From the NCBI GenBank assembly GCA_010094045.1, contig ML986704.1:28427-92426 (forward strand): 64,000 nt of DNA, read 5' to 3'. Shown piece by piece: positions 45,969 through 59,059 of this stretch. This stretch comes from Lojkania enalia (taxonomy: Eukaryota > Ascomycota > Dothideomycetes > Pleosporales). The stretch's first letter is position 1; the number at the start of each line of letters is the position of its first letter. Position numbers and translations under genes: made by a program. Under the pieces are notes generated by a model. That model saw nothing but the letters and a program-made list of their open reading frames with translations. It ran no database searches and had not been told where the DNA came from.

Positions 45969-47665
45969 CTAAAACTATACCTTAATATATTTTATACTAC
46001 CTATATTAATAATATCCTAATATTTAGTAAGAATCTAAAGGATTATAAGTAATATATCTAGCTAGTTTTTAAAGCCTTAAAAGTAAATAGCTTATAGTTT
46101 AATATAGATAAGTATAAGTTCTACTAGTTAGAAGTAATCTACCTAAAATATATAATTAATATAGAAGAGATCTATATAAACTTAAAGAAGGTAGAGACAA
46201 TTATTAACTAGAAATACTCTAAGAATATAAAAAATATTTAAGCTTTTATAGGCTTCGCGAGCTTCTACTAATAATTTATTAGTAACTTCTTATAGAAAGT
46301 CTCCCTCTTAATAGCCTTAACTAAGAAGAATACTTAATTTAACTAGAATAATAGCTGTTAATATTCCTTTAACTATCTAAAGGATACTTTTATCTCTATA
46401 CTAATTTTCTAATTCTTTAACCCTAAATTATTAATAGTAGTAGAAGCTAATATATCTAACTTTATAACTACTTATATACTATTTTAGAGAGGTACTAATA
46501 GTAAACTAAGACCTATTACCTACTTCTCTAAGCGTATAAACTCTACTAAAAGCAACTATAAAATATATAATAAAGAGCTACTTATAATTATCTAATATTT
46601 TAAATAATAGAGGCCTGAATTAGAAGATATAGTATTTTTTATAGAAGTATTAAGTAATTATAAGAACTTATAATACTTTATAATAATAAAGTAGCTAAAC
46701 TATTAATAGGTCTATTAGTTAAAATATCTATTAAGGTTTAACTTTAGTATTATATATTAATCTAGAAAACTTAGAGAGAAGCTTAATATCTTAATTTAAA
46801 GGTTATAAGATAAGTTTATATAAGAAGAGGCTTATAGAAGTTATTAATAGATATTACTTCGTTCTAAACTATTCTAATAGATAGAAATAGGTAGATTAAT
46901 TATAGAGATTATTAATAAAGAATACCTAAATAATAATCTAATCTAAAATACTCTAAAACTATTAAAAGAAGAAGCCTATTAATTTAAACTCCTAACTCTA
47001 GCTAATTATAAAAAGTATAATAATTAACTATACTACTAAGATTAACTTATAATATTAAACTATAATAAACTAAAGTTTAAACTACTATAAGCTATCTATA
47101 ACTTATCGTCTAGTAGATATTCTAGTTAAGAAAAGATCTTAAAACTACTCTAGTATAAATACTATTAGTTAAAGATATTTAACTTAGAATAATAATATAT
47201 AGGTTATTATTATATATACTAAAGAAATAAGACTTTTAGAGAGAAGTACTATAGATTACTAAAACTATTACTTATACCTAAATAAAGGTTTTAAAATATT
47301 TCTACAGACTTTATAATTAATCTACTAGAATTAGAAGGTTGTATAAATATTATAGTAGTAGTTAATAGGTTTAGTAAGTATAGATACCTAATACTATCCG
47401 TAAGAATTAAAACTTCTAATATTATCTAACTATTCTATTATTATATATAGGTTTACTATAGACTATTATATACTATTATATCCGACTATAAAATATAGTT
47501 TATTTCTACCTTCTACTAAAAACTTTATAAATAGCTATAAATTAATATATATATATTAATTAACTTCTATTTAAAGACTAATAGTTAAATAGAGAATACT
47601 AATATAGTAATAGAATAAGTTCTCTAAGCCTATACTAGCTATAAATAAGATAACTAGGTTAAATA

Positions 47666-48445
47666 NNNNNNNNNNNNNNNNNNNNNNNNNNNNNNNNNNN
47701 NNNNNNNNNNNNNNNNNNNNNNNNNNNNNNNNNNNNNNNNNNNNNNNNNNNNNNNNNNNNNNNNNNNNNNNNNNNNNNNNNNNNNNNNNNNNNNNNNNNN
47801 NNNNNNNNNNNNNNNNNNNNNNNNNNNNNNNNNNNNNNNNNNNNNNNNNNNNNNNNNNNNNNNNNNNNNNNNNNNNNNNNNNNNNNNNNNNNNNNNNNNN
47901 NNNNNNNNNNNNNNNNNNNNNNNNNNNNNNNNNNNNNNNNNNNNNNNNNNNNNNNNNNNNNNNNNNNNNNNNNNNNNNNNNNNNNNNNNNNNNNNNNNNN
48001 NNNNNNNNNNNNNNNNNNNNNNNNNNNNNNNNNNNNNNNNNNNNNNNNNNNNNNNNNNNNNNNNNNNNNNNNNNNNNNNNNNNNNNNNNNNNNNNNNNNN
48101 NNNNNNNNNNNNNNNNNNNNNNNNNNNNNNNNNNNNNNNNNNNNNNNNNNNNNNNNNNNNNNNNNNNNNNNNNNNNNNNNNNNNNNNNNNNNNNNNNNNN
48201 NNNNNNNNNNNNNNNNNNNNNNNNNNNNNNNNNNNNNNNNNNNNNNNNNNNNNNNNNNNNNNNNNNNNNNNNNNNNNNNNNNNNNNNNNNNNNNNNNNNN
48301 NNNNNNNNNNNNNNNNNNNNNNNNNNNNNNNNNNNNNNNNNNNNNNNNNNNNNNNNNNNNNNNNNNNNNNNNNNNNNNNNNNNNNNNNNNNNNNNNNNNN
48401 NNNNNNNNNNNNNNNNNNNNNNNNNNNNNNNNNNNNNNNNNNNNN
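47666..48445. other. Assembly gap (780 N)
   Basis: Unsequenced run within the gypsy integrase region, immediately before pogo C copy 1. Confidence 0.99.
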
Positions 48446-48452
48446 CTAATAC

Positions 48453-49602
48453 TAATATAGTTTATAAACGAGCTATTAGTATAAGCAAGCTATTACCCTA
48501 CTAAGATTTAAACGACTTAATCGCGATAATTATTAACTATATATATATATACTATAGAAAGCGATAGTTTATTAGATTATTTAACACCTATACTATTAAT
48601 TTAGTATATTTAAGTATTATAGCTAGACTGTTTATAGCGCCTGCAGCTCTATTAAGGCTAGCTACTCTCTTATAGCTAAGTACTCTAATTATAAATTTTC
48701 TTATTAATCTACCCCTCAATATTATTTTAATTAATTATATCCTTACCTACAACCTTTATTAGAATCTTCTACTTCTATAATCGCTTTCTTTTCTATTATT
48801 TTCGCTTTATTACTACCTTATTCGCTCGTTTAAAGCTCTTAATTTAATTAACAATCAGTATAATCGAATACGTTATTATTATAGTACTCTTTTAAAGCTA
48901 ATTAAAGGCTACGATAATTAATATAGGTAATAAGTCTTAATATTACTAAATCCTACTATAAATTATTATTAATTAAGCCTCTAGTTTACGTATATTACTA
49001 GGTATTTTAGCCTTCTAAGGGGTAGTTTCTAGTACAGGTAGTATTAGCGTATATAGCTTAATATGAAGCTTTAATAGTACCGCTTTAAAAGCTTATATAG
49101 ATATTAGCTTCTATAATTAATCGATTATAGGCTGCTTTAAAAGCTAGAAGGAAGGTAGTCTTATTAATATAGTTAATATAATCGCGTATTAAAGTTGAGA
49201 TCTTAATACTATACTTAACTAATAGTCTATTTACTATAGTTTATATGCTGTTAATTATAGGCGGAAATCCTCGTAAATTCTAATTAAGGATATAACTAAT
49301 AAGTACCTCCTCTTTAGTCTTTATAAGCTTCTTTAAATCCGGCTTATAATCGCGTTACACAGCTATTCTAGTATATTAAAGGTAGAGAGTATTTTAAGGG
49401 TAGTAAAAAGTTGTTATAGTACTATTCTTAGTTAAAACTTAACCTTAATTAATAGCTAAGATTATAAGAATAATTTATAATTCTTTATAGATTAATTGCG
49501 TATTACTATATTAAGCTATTATATATTAATCTAGATAGGCTATTAAAAGTTTAGTAAAATAACAGCTTACTTATACTAACAGCTTACTTATAAACTATGT
49601 TA
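48453..49602 (-). mobile_element. Pogo C copy 1: 1150-base internally deleted pogo element
   Basis: The ends are TAATATAGTTTATAAACGAG and, read inward from the right, TAACATAGTTTATAAGTAAG, each followed by a second TATAAGCAAGCTATTA-like unit. It is the inverted twin of 59060-60209 with exactly the same length. Only the N-terminal DNA-binding part and the basic C-terminal tail of a transposase are present; the catalytic DDE core is missing. It is inserted in the 3' region of the gypsy element. Confidence 0.85.
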
Positions 49603-49689
49603 GTATTAATAACTACTATTTAATTATAAATAATCTATATATAATATAAAAACCTAACTTATAAAAACTTATAATTAAGAGGGGGGTAT

Positions 49690-49990
49690 TATTATAGTAA
49701 TACCGTAATATCTATACCTATACTACTCTTACTATAATATTTAAACTAGCTGCTAGTAATAGCTATTAACTATTAGCTAGAATATAACCGACTTATTATA
49801 ACTATAATAAAGGACGGTTTTACTAACCTAGCTAGCCTATATAGTAGTATAAACCTAGCTTCTATAAAAACCTATATAATATAGATATTTCTATTCTTTA
49901 TATAATATATTAATATTTATATATAGTATATAGTAATAGAGTTAACTACCTAAAGTATAATTAACTAACTATATATAAGCGTCTATAATA
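49690..49990 (+). repeat. 3' LTR of the gypsy element
   Basis: 301 bases, followed by ACTAG at 49991-49995. The polypurine tract AAGAGGGGGG lies immediately upstream at about 49677-49686. Confidence 0.9.
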
Positions 49991-50117
49991 ACTAGAATCT
50001 ACTTATAGTATAATTATAAGTCTAATTTAAAGAGACTTCTAAAATTTAAAAAAGAGATTATTATTTAATATATATTTAATCTAAATTTATAAAGATTTAT
50101 ATTTTCTTTAGCTACTA
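49991..50117 (+). mobile_element. Pogo A copy 3, right fragment
   Basis: Continues pogo A from ACTAGAATCTACTT after the gypsy insertion (plus-strand reading FKEIII, YIFNLNL) until pogo D copy 2 interrupts it at the TA at 50118. Its remaining part was not found further right. Confidence 0.7.
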
Positions 50118-53100
50118 TAATATAAAGTACTATTAAATAAACTACCCTATTAAGTAAGCTAAAATTTCTAAGTAGTAAATATAACAAATATAATATATAA
50201 TACTTTAATATCTATAAAGAGGAAATATTTAGTAAAAAGATAGAATTAAGTTTATTCTTTAAATTTATAAAGCTAGCTAATTCAAAAACCTATAAGTTAC
50301 TACTAATATATTTAGTATACTATAACTAACTTTCTAGTAGAGATATAAAGAAACTTTTATATATACGAATTATTATAGAAACTACTAAAAGGTAACTATA
50401 ATTAAAAAGTAGATAATTATATAATATATTTTTAACCTAGATTTATAAGGGTTTATACTTTAGCTATATAAGGTAGTAGATATAGTAGATAAACTATTAG
50501 CTATATAGAAAAAAGCTAGTAAATAAGAATTAGACTAAAAGATTTATAATATATATAAATAAGTTTAAAATAGCGTTTAATTAGGTAAATAACTATTAGA
50601 GAATATAGTAGAAAGATTTTAAAGTTATTAATATATAGTTTAAGTTTATTAAGAAGATAAAAGCTATATATAATATTTATAATAAAGATATAACATACTT
50701 TATAAGTAAGCGGCTTATATAAGTAAGTAGTCCACCCTATCAACTTTTTCAACTTTTATATATATATAGCTTAACAACTAAGTAATATAATAGTAATTTA
50801 CAACTTGCGTAATTATTCTATAGAAACCTTTTCATCCTTCTAGTATATATAAGAATTATACTTAGTTTTACTACAGCGGCTATAACGCGCTTTATACTAT
50901 CCGCTCGTACTTAATTACACCCTAAATTGGCGTATTATAGCCCAAGTTTCCTCCTTATCATTTTTTTTAATAATAATTATCTCTTCTTATACTTTTATTA
51001 GGGTCCCTTAAGTTTAAATCCGCCTTTTTTTCTACTATTTCTATTTTATTACTACTTTATTTACTTCTTAAAAGCTGACAATCTTATCGTATATTAACCT
51101 AATCTAATATATTACTTTTATAGAGCCTTTCTTAAGCTAATTTAGCTTCTTAATAATAGAAGCTAGCGAAGAACTTATATCCCTTTAAATCCGATTATAA
51201 ATTAATATTAATTAAGCTTCTAGCTTACGCGTATTACTTAGTATTTTTACTTTCTATAAGGTATTATCTTATACTAGTAGTATTAGCGTACGAAGCTTTA
51301 TATTAAGCTTTAAAAGTACTGCTTCTAGATTAAATAGAACTAGACTAGCTCCTTAAAAGCTTATATAGATATTATTCTTTATAATTAATATATTAAAGGC
51401 AGCTTTAAAGGCTGAAAAGAACTTAAGTTTTATAATATAGTTAATATAATTATATATTAAGACTAAGATCTAATTTCTATATATATGCTTTAATAGTAAA
51501 AAACAGCCTATATCTAGTAGCTGTAATAGGTATAATAAATAGGCTGGTATATAGAGTAGAATAATACTCTATTCCTTATAGAGTTTCTAGAAATTAAACG
51601 AGTTATAGCTGTTATAGTTATTAAAGATTAGTAGTTAACGCACGCCTACTATATAATCTTTTATATACTTATAAAAGTACTTTAACTACTTAATACCGAG
51701 TTTATTTATTATCCAGCTATTCTTACTAACTATAATAGTTTAGTTCTTAGGTATATTATTACCTTCGTACTAGGTAGAGAAATAGTAGTAGCCAGTAATA
51801 ATAATAAAGGGTAGGAGCGCCTAGCTAGTAGTATTAATCCTCTAAATTACTAAAATCTATTTATAATTATCTAATTAAATTGCTTTTAGTTAATTATATC
51901 TTTCTATACCTATAATAATTAGTTATAATAAGATAATATCTATTTAAAAGCTAGATTCGTCGAAGTTATATATATCCTTATCTATAATACTATACTTCTC
52001 CTTAGTATACTATATAAGCTTAAACTAGCCTTTAATTACCTTAGAATCTTCGTATAAAACTCTCTAGCAATTATAAAGCTAATTTAGGCGTGTCTTAAGT
52101 TTAGGAGTACGTCTAATAAAGTTCCTAGGCTAATATATACTAATCTAGCCTATACCATGTTTAGTAAGTAAGCTATTAGCTATATCTTATATAGTAGTTA
52201 AGGTAGGTGTAAATCCTCGTAAATCTAGGTTAAGTATATATTAAATAATAACCTCCTCTTTAAATTTCGTTAGTCTCTTTAAGTTGGGCTTATAATTATA
52301 CTATAAGTAGACTCCGGCGTATTATTAGTATACGGTCGTTTAAATTATATTAAATATTAAAGTAGTATATCTTTCGCTATTTATTTAGCCTCTTTTAGTA
52401 GCTAAGAAGGTTAAATTTACTTAATTCTCGTTTTAGGCTATATTCTTATTATTTCGTTGTTATATTATTATTAAAAGCTCAGGTATCGCGTTTTAGTAAT
52501 AGGGTAGACCGCTCGCTTATATAGGCCGCTCGCTTATAAGATATATTATATAACTTTAATAAGACTAGCTTTTAAATAAATATAACTAGATCTATAAAAG
52601 TTATTATAGGCTTAAAAAGATATATAAAGTCTAATCTTATATAGCTAGACGATTAAAAGTAGGTTACTATTATCTAGAATATCTATATAATAGAGTATAT
52701 AACCTTACCTTATATTATTTATAAAGGGTATATCTATATCTCTATTTAGTATAAGGAGATAGATATACTATATAATTAGAAGCTTTTAGTATCTAAGAAT
52801 AGTTAGACGAATAATATACTTAGTTTTAAATAGTTAAAGTACTTTAATACTTATATAAAGATATATTAGATAGAAGTATATTAGCTACTAATTCTAAATA
52901 ACTATAAGAGCTATATTAACTAGAATTTTAAGAACTATTATCTTAAGAATAAGATTCTTACCCTTTATATACTAGCTTTTTTATTATATATCCTCTAGCT
53001 ACTTAATATAGTTTACTTTAGGCCTTTAAAGTAGAAGTACTCTTAATATATATAAGACTTAATATACCGGTATATTCTCTATATTAATAAAAAAGGCTTT

Positions 53101-53230
53101 TTACGAATATTTAGAAATAAATTTTTTAATATATTTATATATAATAACTATTAAAAAATTTTTAAAGTATTAGGTCTAATTCTTTTAAAAATATAGATGG
53201 TATTTAAATACCTTAATAATATAGTTTAAT
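50118..53230 (+). mobile_element. Pogo D copy 2, split by pogo A copy 2; right end not resolved
   Basis: Begins TAATATAAAGTACTATTAAA with the doubled CTATTAAGTAAGCTA unit. The plus-strand transposase relic reads VVDIVDKLLA to about 50690, is interrupted by pogo A copy 2, and resumes at 52549 with YNFNKTSF-type sequence, a catalytic core (52700-53000) and VLGLILLK near 53190. Copy 1 at 20283 preserves the unfilled site. The 3' terminal repeat could not be located, so the end is approximate. Confidence 0.75.
50691..52548 (-). mobile_element. Pogo A copy 2: complete 1858-base element inside pogo D
   Basis: Ends are TAACATACTTTATAAGTAAG and, inward from the right, TAATATATCTTATAAGCGAG. The length is identical to copy 1 and the order of all features is the same. 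The transposase runs on the minus strand. The TA target duplication is proven by the empty site in pogo D copy 1, where a single TA stands at this position. Confidence 0.92.
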
Positions 53231-53645
53231 ACGAAATAATAGATTAAAGAAGTATCGTATTATTATTCTTCTTCTTCTCTAGTATTTAAGCTACCCTATA
53301 TAGTATTACTACTAAGCCTACTAGTTAGCGGCAGGTTCTATACTATTTCTACTAGCCCTTCCTTTCTCGTTTAGTTCTATTAGTAGTAGTAGTAGGAAGT
53401 TTAGTAAGAACTATTATAAAGCTTTTTAGATTTATCTATACTACTATTAAACTTATCTTTATTAGAATTTATATCTTTATCTAAGTCTAAACTTTTAGAT
53501 AATAGTTTAGTAGATCTTTCTCCTATCTATTATCTACTTTCTACCTTTTTTATTTTCTTTACTAATATATTTAATATTATAATAGGCTTCTTTTTTCGTA
53601 AAGTATAATTATATATAAGAGCGGCTTAACTATTATTATTAGGTA
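53231..53645. other. RIP-degraded DNA, probably the 3' part of pogo D and its flank
   Basis: Stop-filled AT-rich sequence with a short pyrimidine-rich run near 53268-53280 and a GC-richer patch near 53325. It may contain the basic C-terminal tail region of the pogo D transposase. Confidence 0.4.
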
Positions 53646-55498
53646 TAACGTATTCTACTATCGAAGCGGCCAAACCATCGAAGCGGCCACTTTTTCTTAG
53701 CATTATAAACACTACGTACGAACTATAATAAATCTACAATACAACCTTCTATTAATTTAACAAGAAGGTAGAACTGAGCTTACCTTATAGGCGTATAAAT
53801 TAGGCCAGTTTAAGAGCGTGCGACACGCTACTATAGCTTTTAATATATAATATTAACAACTCTCTACTTAACTTTACAGAATCGCGTTTCGCCCTTATAT
53901 ACAACTAAATTACTAGAAGCTTATAGTAACCGAAGAATAAACAATTATACAATATATTCTTAATCTTAATTTGCGAGGATTTGCGCCCCGGCTATATAAG
54001 GTAGTAGATATAATAGATAAACTATTAGGCGTATATAGTAGAACATCTATAGGAAAGAATTAGCTTAAACGATTTATAGCGCGTATAAACGAGTTTAAAA
54101 CAGTCTTTAATCGAGTAAAGGATTATTAAAGAATAAAATAAGAGAATCTAGAGGTTATTAACGCGTGGTTTAAACTTATACAGGATACAATTATAAAATA
54201 TAATATATATAATAATAATATTTACAACTTTAATAAAACAGGCTTTTAGATAGATATTATTAGTACTATAAAGGTTGTTACAGGTTTAGAACGTTATATA
54301 AGGCCTACTCTTATACAGCTAGGCGATTATAAGTAGATTATAATTATCTAGAGTATCTACGCTACTGCGTATATAACCCTACTATTTATTATCTATAAAG
54401 GACGCGTCTATATTTTTATATAATATAAAGAAGCAGGTATATTATACGATTGGAAAATTTTAGTCTCTAAGAACGGCTGGATAAATAACGCGCTTAGTCT
54501 TAAGTAGCTAAAATACTTTAATAAGTATATAAAGATATGTTAGGTAAAATCGTATAGGCTACTTATTTTAGATAGCTATAAAAGCCACCTTAACCAGGAA
54601 TTTAAAGATTACTACCTTATACGAAAGATTTTAATACTTTATATACCTTCTTATTTATCGTATATACTTTAGCTTCTTAATATAGTTTACTTCTTACTAT
54701 TAAAGCTGAAGTACTCGCAGCGTGTATAAAACTTAGCGTACTAACACGTCTACTATATTAATAAAGAAAGCTTTCTTCCAGCCTTTAAAGACACGTTTTT
54801 TAATATATTTACGTATAAGAACTGTTAAAAGGCTTTTAAAGTAATAAAAATTATTCTTCTAAACGCGCAGGTTATATTAAATCGCCTTAATATATAACTA
54901 TATACCCTACTAGAACTACTTCTATAAGAAAACTTCTAATAGTCTAAAACTCTAAGTAATATATATAAATTTGGGTTATAATTAATACTTATATAAAAGT
55001 CCTTCGTACGATTACTAAAAGAGGTATAAGAAGAATTCTTATAGCTTATAAAAAGTGTTAAGTTAATACTATATTAGAATATACTTCTTTAAGCTCGCAA
55101 CTCTAAGCTTAAAAGGTAATTAGAAGAAGTAACTAAGTGTAAAACGCGTAAAAGAAAGTATATTTAGTATAGTAGTATAGTATTATATAGTAAGGGATCT
55201 TTATACGTAGCTACTGAAGTATCTATAAGCTCTCAGCCCTTTAAGAAGACTCGTGGTGCTAATACTTAAGAAAGGGCTCAACTAGCTTAACGCTACTATA
55301 GTAACTATAGTAAGACTAGATATAATACTCGTACGTGCTAAAAGGATAGTAGAGAAAATTCTGAATCAGATAAAAGTATATTATATATAGGATCTCTTAT
55401 TAGTATTAAGTAAATTAACTTTTTATATATAGTATTCGTTGCGCTAAGAAAAAGTAGCCGCTTCGATGGTTTAGCCGCTTTAATAGTAGAATACGTTA
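53646..55498 (+). mobile_element. Pogo B copy 1: complete 1853-base Fot1/pogo-type transposon
   Basis: Terminal inverted repeats of about 56 bases start TAACGTATTCTACTAT and contain ATCGAAGCGGCCA twice, ending ACTTTTTCTTAGC. The plus-strand transposase relic is the best preserved here: EEQTIIQYILNLNLRGFAP, KVVDIIDKLLG, GKNxLKRFIARINEFKTVF, YNFNKTGF (catalytic Asp to Asn), LLILDSYKSHL (second Asp kept), LLNIVYF (third Asp to Asn), FLPAFKDTFFNIFTYKN. Stops replace Trp and Gln codons. It retains higher GC than its neighbours, so it was either mutated less or later. Confidence 0.92.
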
Positions 55499-56525
55499 CT
55501 ACTAGTATTAAGAAAGTTCTAAATTTTACGCGTATTATTATAATAAATCTAGTTGTAGAAAAGCGTACTAGAGCTAATATTCTAGTAATTTAAGATCTAA
55601 AGTTTACGCTAAATAAGATATATATTATCGATTAGAATATTTATAGTAATAATAATATTCGGGTCTATAGTATTTATATTATTAACAAGTTTTATTAGAA
55701 GAATAGTATAGAGATATACTATTCTACTTAATATAGATAGAGTAAATTTCCTATTATTAATAGTCTAGTTATTTATATTTTCTACTTCTTAAAGGTTTTA
55801 TAAATTAAATTAATATTTTTAGAACTTAAAGTTTTATATATAGCCCTATATTCTAAAGGTAAGAATAATATTAATAGTAAATACTATCTCTTTAGTTAGA
55901 TTCTTCTAGTAGTATATTTATAGGTTTTATTATATCTATTCTAGCTACTATATAATATAGTATTATTTAGTATCCTTATAAGAGTAAAATCTAAATAAGA
56001 TTCTAATAACTTCTATTTTTAGACTTATTTCTTTAAGCTAGAACTTAAATAAGCTAAAATATTTAGTATAGAAGGCTATTAGATTAATTATAAAGGGCGT
56101 AAATTTATTAAAATTTTTAATATTTAGAATAGTACAACCTTCTTATATCTTTTATAAAATACTAAAAGGAAGGTTATAGATAGTATTTTATATATTATAT
56201 ATATTATCTTTTTATACTAAAGCTTTATTACTAAATATTAGTACTAGTATTTTTTAGATAGTATTATAAAATAGTTCTAGATTATATTTAAACTAAAAAT
56301 AGACTTATAGTTTATAGTTAGTAAAAGTAAAGAATTATTAGTAGATAATCTCTACTACAGCTATATTTAGGTTAGTATATTACCTAATATTAGTAATATC
56401 TATATTAATAAAGGTTAGGTAGATAGTAGTAGCTAAATCTTTAATTATATTATAGTAGAAGTCTACTAATAGAATTTCTCTAAACTCTTATATTAGAATA
56501 TCTACTATAAAAATATTATTAGGTA
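55499..56525. other. RIP-degraded repeat DNA between two pogo B copies
   Basis: Stop-filled AT-rich sequence of unassigned family. The 15 bases before each pogo B copy are the same (TATTATTAGGTATA), which suggests related target sequences. Confidence 0.5.
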
Positions 56526-57072
56526 TAATATATTCTACTATTAAAGCGGCCAAACTATTAAAGCGGCTACTTTTTCTTAGTACAACAAATACTATATACG
56601 AAAAGTTAATTTACTTAATACTAATAAGAGATTCTATATATAATATACTTTTATCTCATTTAGAATTTTCCCTACTATCCTTTTAGCACGTATAAGCGTT
56701 ATATCTAGTCTTACTATAGTTACTATAGTAGCATTAAGCTAGTTGAGCCCTTTTTTAAGTATTAGTACTACAAGTCTTCTTAAAGGGCTAAGAGCCTATA
56801 GATACTTTAGCAGCTATATATAAAGATCCCTTACTATATAATACTATACTACTATATTAAATATACTTTCTTTTACGCGTTTTATACTTAGTTACTTCTT
56901 CTAATTACCTTTTAAGCTTAGAGTTGTAAGTTTAAAGAAGTATATTCTAATATAGTATTAACTTAGCACTTTTTATAAGCTATAAAAATCCTTCTTATAT
57001 CTCTTTTAGTAATTATATAAAGAACTTTCATATAAGTATTAATTGTAACCCAAATTTATATATATTACTTAG

Positions 57073-58152
57073 TATTAGAAGGTGCCTCTATAGTGTTTAC
57101 CCTTGTACGTAATCGTGTTAGTACTTTAGCATGCCTATATATATATAGCTTCCCCTATAGCTTTAATATACCTTAAGCCCTCTATCTAATAGGTTATAAA
57201 CCCTTACCTACTTCTACGCGCGGTTTCCTCTACAACTTATTATTATTAATCTAATAGATATAGTTCTAGTAGAGAAGCTTCCGTAGCTGGCGCGTTAGTC
57301 TAATACCTATCGCAGCTATTATACAGCTGCAGTATCTTTATATATAATAGTAGCTAGCTAAGAGACCTACCTAGCTCGAAGCCCGTAACCTGTCGATTAG
57401 TAGGTAGCCTAAAATAGCACCTAGTCGATATTAAGCTTAGCTTATACCACCACCTGTCGATTAACACGACACCTCTATTACAGTAAGTACTAGAGTTGTA
57501 TACTCTATAAGAGATAGAAAGAACCTCTTATATAAGAGAATCCCTGTATAATATAGTAGGAGGCAAGCCGGTAAAGCCTTATAAACCGACTATATCTAGA
57601 ACGTTACCTCTATTCGCAGAGGACGCTTTTAATATATAACCAATTCTAGCAACCGAACCGAGCTAGAGCTACTAAGCTAGAGTTACCGAGCTAGAGCTAC
57701 TAAGCTAGAGCTATCGAGCTAGAGCCACCGAGCCAGAGTCACCGAGTTAGAGCTACCGAGCTAGAGCCATTAAGCTAGAGCTATCGAGCCAGAGTTACCG
57801 AGCTAGAGCCACCGAGCTAGAGCTATCGAGCTAGAGCTATCGAGCTAGAGTCACCGAGCTAGAGCCATCGAGCTAGAGCCACTAAGCTAGAGCTATCGAG
57901 CGAGAGCTATTAAGCTAGAGTTATTAACTAAGAGCTACTAAGCTGGAGTTATAGAGTAAGAGATATAATTTGGAGTAATAATAAGGAGAGATAGTATGGC
58001 AATTCCCTCTTACGTCCTTCGGTCTGGGGGGTGTATTAGAGAGTACTTCTATGGTGTTTACCCTCGCACGTAATTATATTAGTACCTTAGCATGCCTATA
58101 TATATATAGCTTCTCCTATAGCTTTAATATACCTTAAACCCTCCGTTTAATA
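57073..58152. mobile_element. 1080-base miniature LTR element (TRIM-like)
   Basis: Two 119-base direct LTRs, 57073-57191 and 58034-58152, start TATTAGA and end TAATA (originally TG and CA). The target duplication is CTTAG and TTTAG (57068-57072, 58153-58157). A G-rich tract (GGTCTGGGGGGTG) precedes the 3' LTR and GGTTATAAACCC follows the 5' LTR at the usual primer-site position. The 842-base interior has no protein and carries a 14-base minisatellite. It interrupts pogo B copy 2 precisely. Confidence 0.88.
57658..57975 (+). repeat. 14-base minisatellite, about 22 units
   Basis: Units of the form ACCGAGCTAGAGCT with variants (ATCGAGCTAGAGCC, ACTAAGCTAGAGTT). The 14-base period is not a multiple of three, so it is unlikely to be coding. 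It lies inside the miniature LTR element. Confidence 0.9.
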
Positions 58153-59059
58153 TTTAGAGTTTTAGACTACTAGAAGTCTTCTTATAGAAGTAGTTTTAGT
58201 AGGATACGTAGTTATATATTAAGGTAATCTAATATAACCTACGCGTTTAAAGGAACAATTTCTATTACTTTAAAGGCCTTTTAATAGTTCTTATATGTAA
58301 ATATATTAAAAAATACGTCTTTAAAGGCTGGAAGGAAGCCTTCTTTATTAATATAGTAGACGTGTTAACGCGCTAAGTCTTATATATACTATAAATACTT
58401 CAGCTTTAATAGTAAGAAGTAAACTATATTAAGAGGTTAAAGTATATATAATAAATAAGAAGGTATATAAAGTGTTAGGATCTTTTGTATAAGGTAGTAA
58501 TTCTTAAATTTCTAGTTAAGGTAGCTTTTATAGCCGTCTAAAATAAGTAGCCTATATAATTCTACCTAACGCATCTTTATATACTTATTAAAGTACTTTA
58601 ACTACTTAAAACTAAGTATATTATTTGTCTAACCGTTCTTAGAAACTAAAATTTTCCAATTATATAGTATACCTACTTCTTTATACTATATAGAGATATA
58701 GACGTATTATTTATAGATAATAAATAGTAGGGTTGTATATATAGTAGTATAGATACTCTAAATAACTATAATCTACTTATAATTACCTAGCTATATAAGA
58801 GTAGGCCTTATATAATGTTCTAAACTTATAATAACCTTTATAGTACTAATAATAACTATTTAAAAGCCTATCTTATTAAAGTTATAAATATTATTATTAT
58901 ATATACTATATTTTACAATTATATTCTATATAAGCTTAAACTATATATTAATAACCTCTAGATTCTCTTATTTTATTCTTTAGCAATCCTTTACTCGATT
59001 AAAAGCTATTTTAAACTCGTTTATACGCGCTATAAATTGTTTAAACTAATTCTTTTTTA

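Larger units (their letters stand above)
41191..49990 (+). mobile_element. Ty3/gypsy LTR retrotransposon, complete ends, nested insertions, RIP-degraded
   Basis: Two 301-base LTRs (41191-41491 and 49690-49990) begin TATTATRGTAATACC and end with TATAATA or TGTAATA, originally TG and CA. The target duplication ACTAG is exact (41186-41190 and 49991-49995). The gag relic lies at about 41860-42500 and ends in a knuckle-like CKKYYYKYSSKGY. The RT N-terminal part is at 43600-44090 (KYLVILFSLVN). Pogo F interrupts at 44091-45968. The RT resumes at 45970 (YINNILIF in place of YLDD), then RNase H (PITYFSKRI, NYKIYNKELLIII near 46510-46590) and integrase (INIIVVVNRFSKYRYLI near 47350, ISDYKI near 47480). 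A run of 780 N follows. A purine tract (AAGAGGGGGG) precedes the 3' LTR. All frames are broken. The element sits inside pogo A copy 3. Confidence 0.92.

Noticed and set aside
50516..50752. 78-codon minus-strand open frame rich in Lys, Ile and Tyr
   Set aside because: It lies in RIP-degraded DNA inside pogo D and pogo A sequence and its composition is that expected of AT-rich DNA.
57658..57975. Regular repeats that might suggest a CRISPR-like array
   Set aside because: The 14-base units are head to tail without spacers, in a fungal retroelement; it is a minisatellite.
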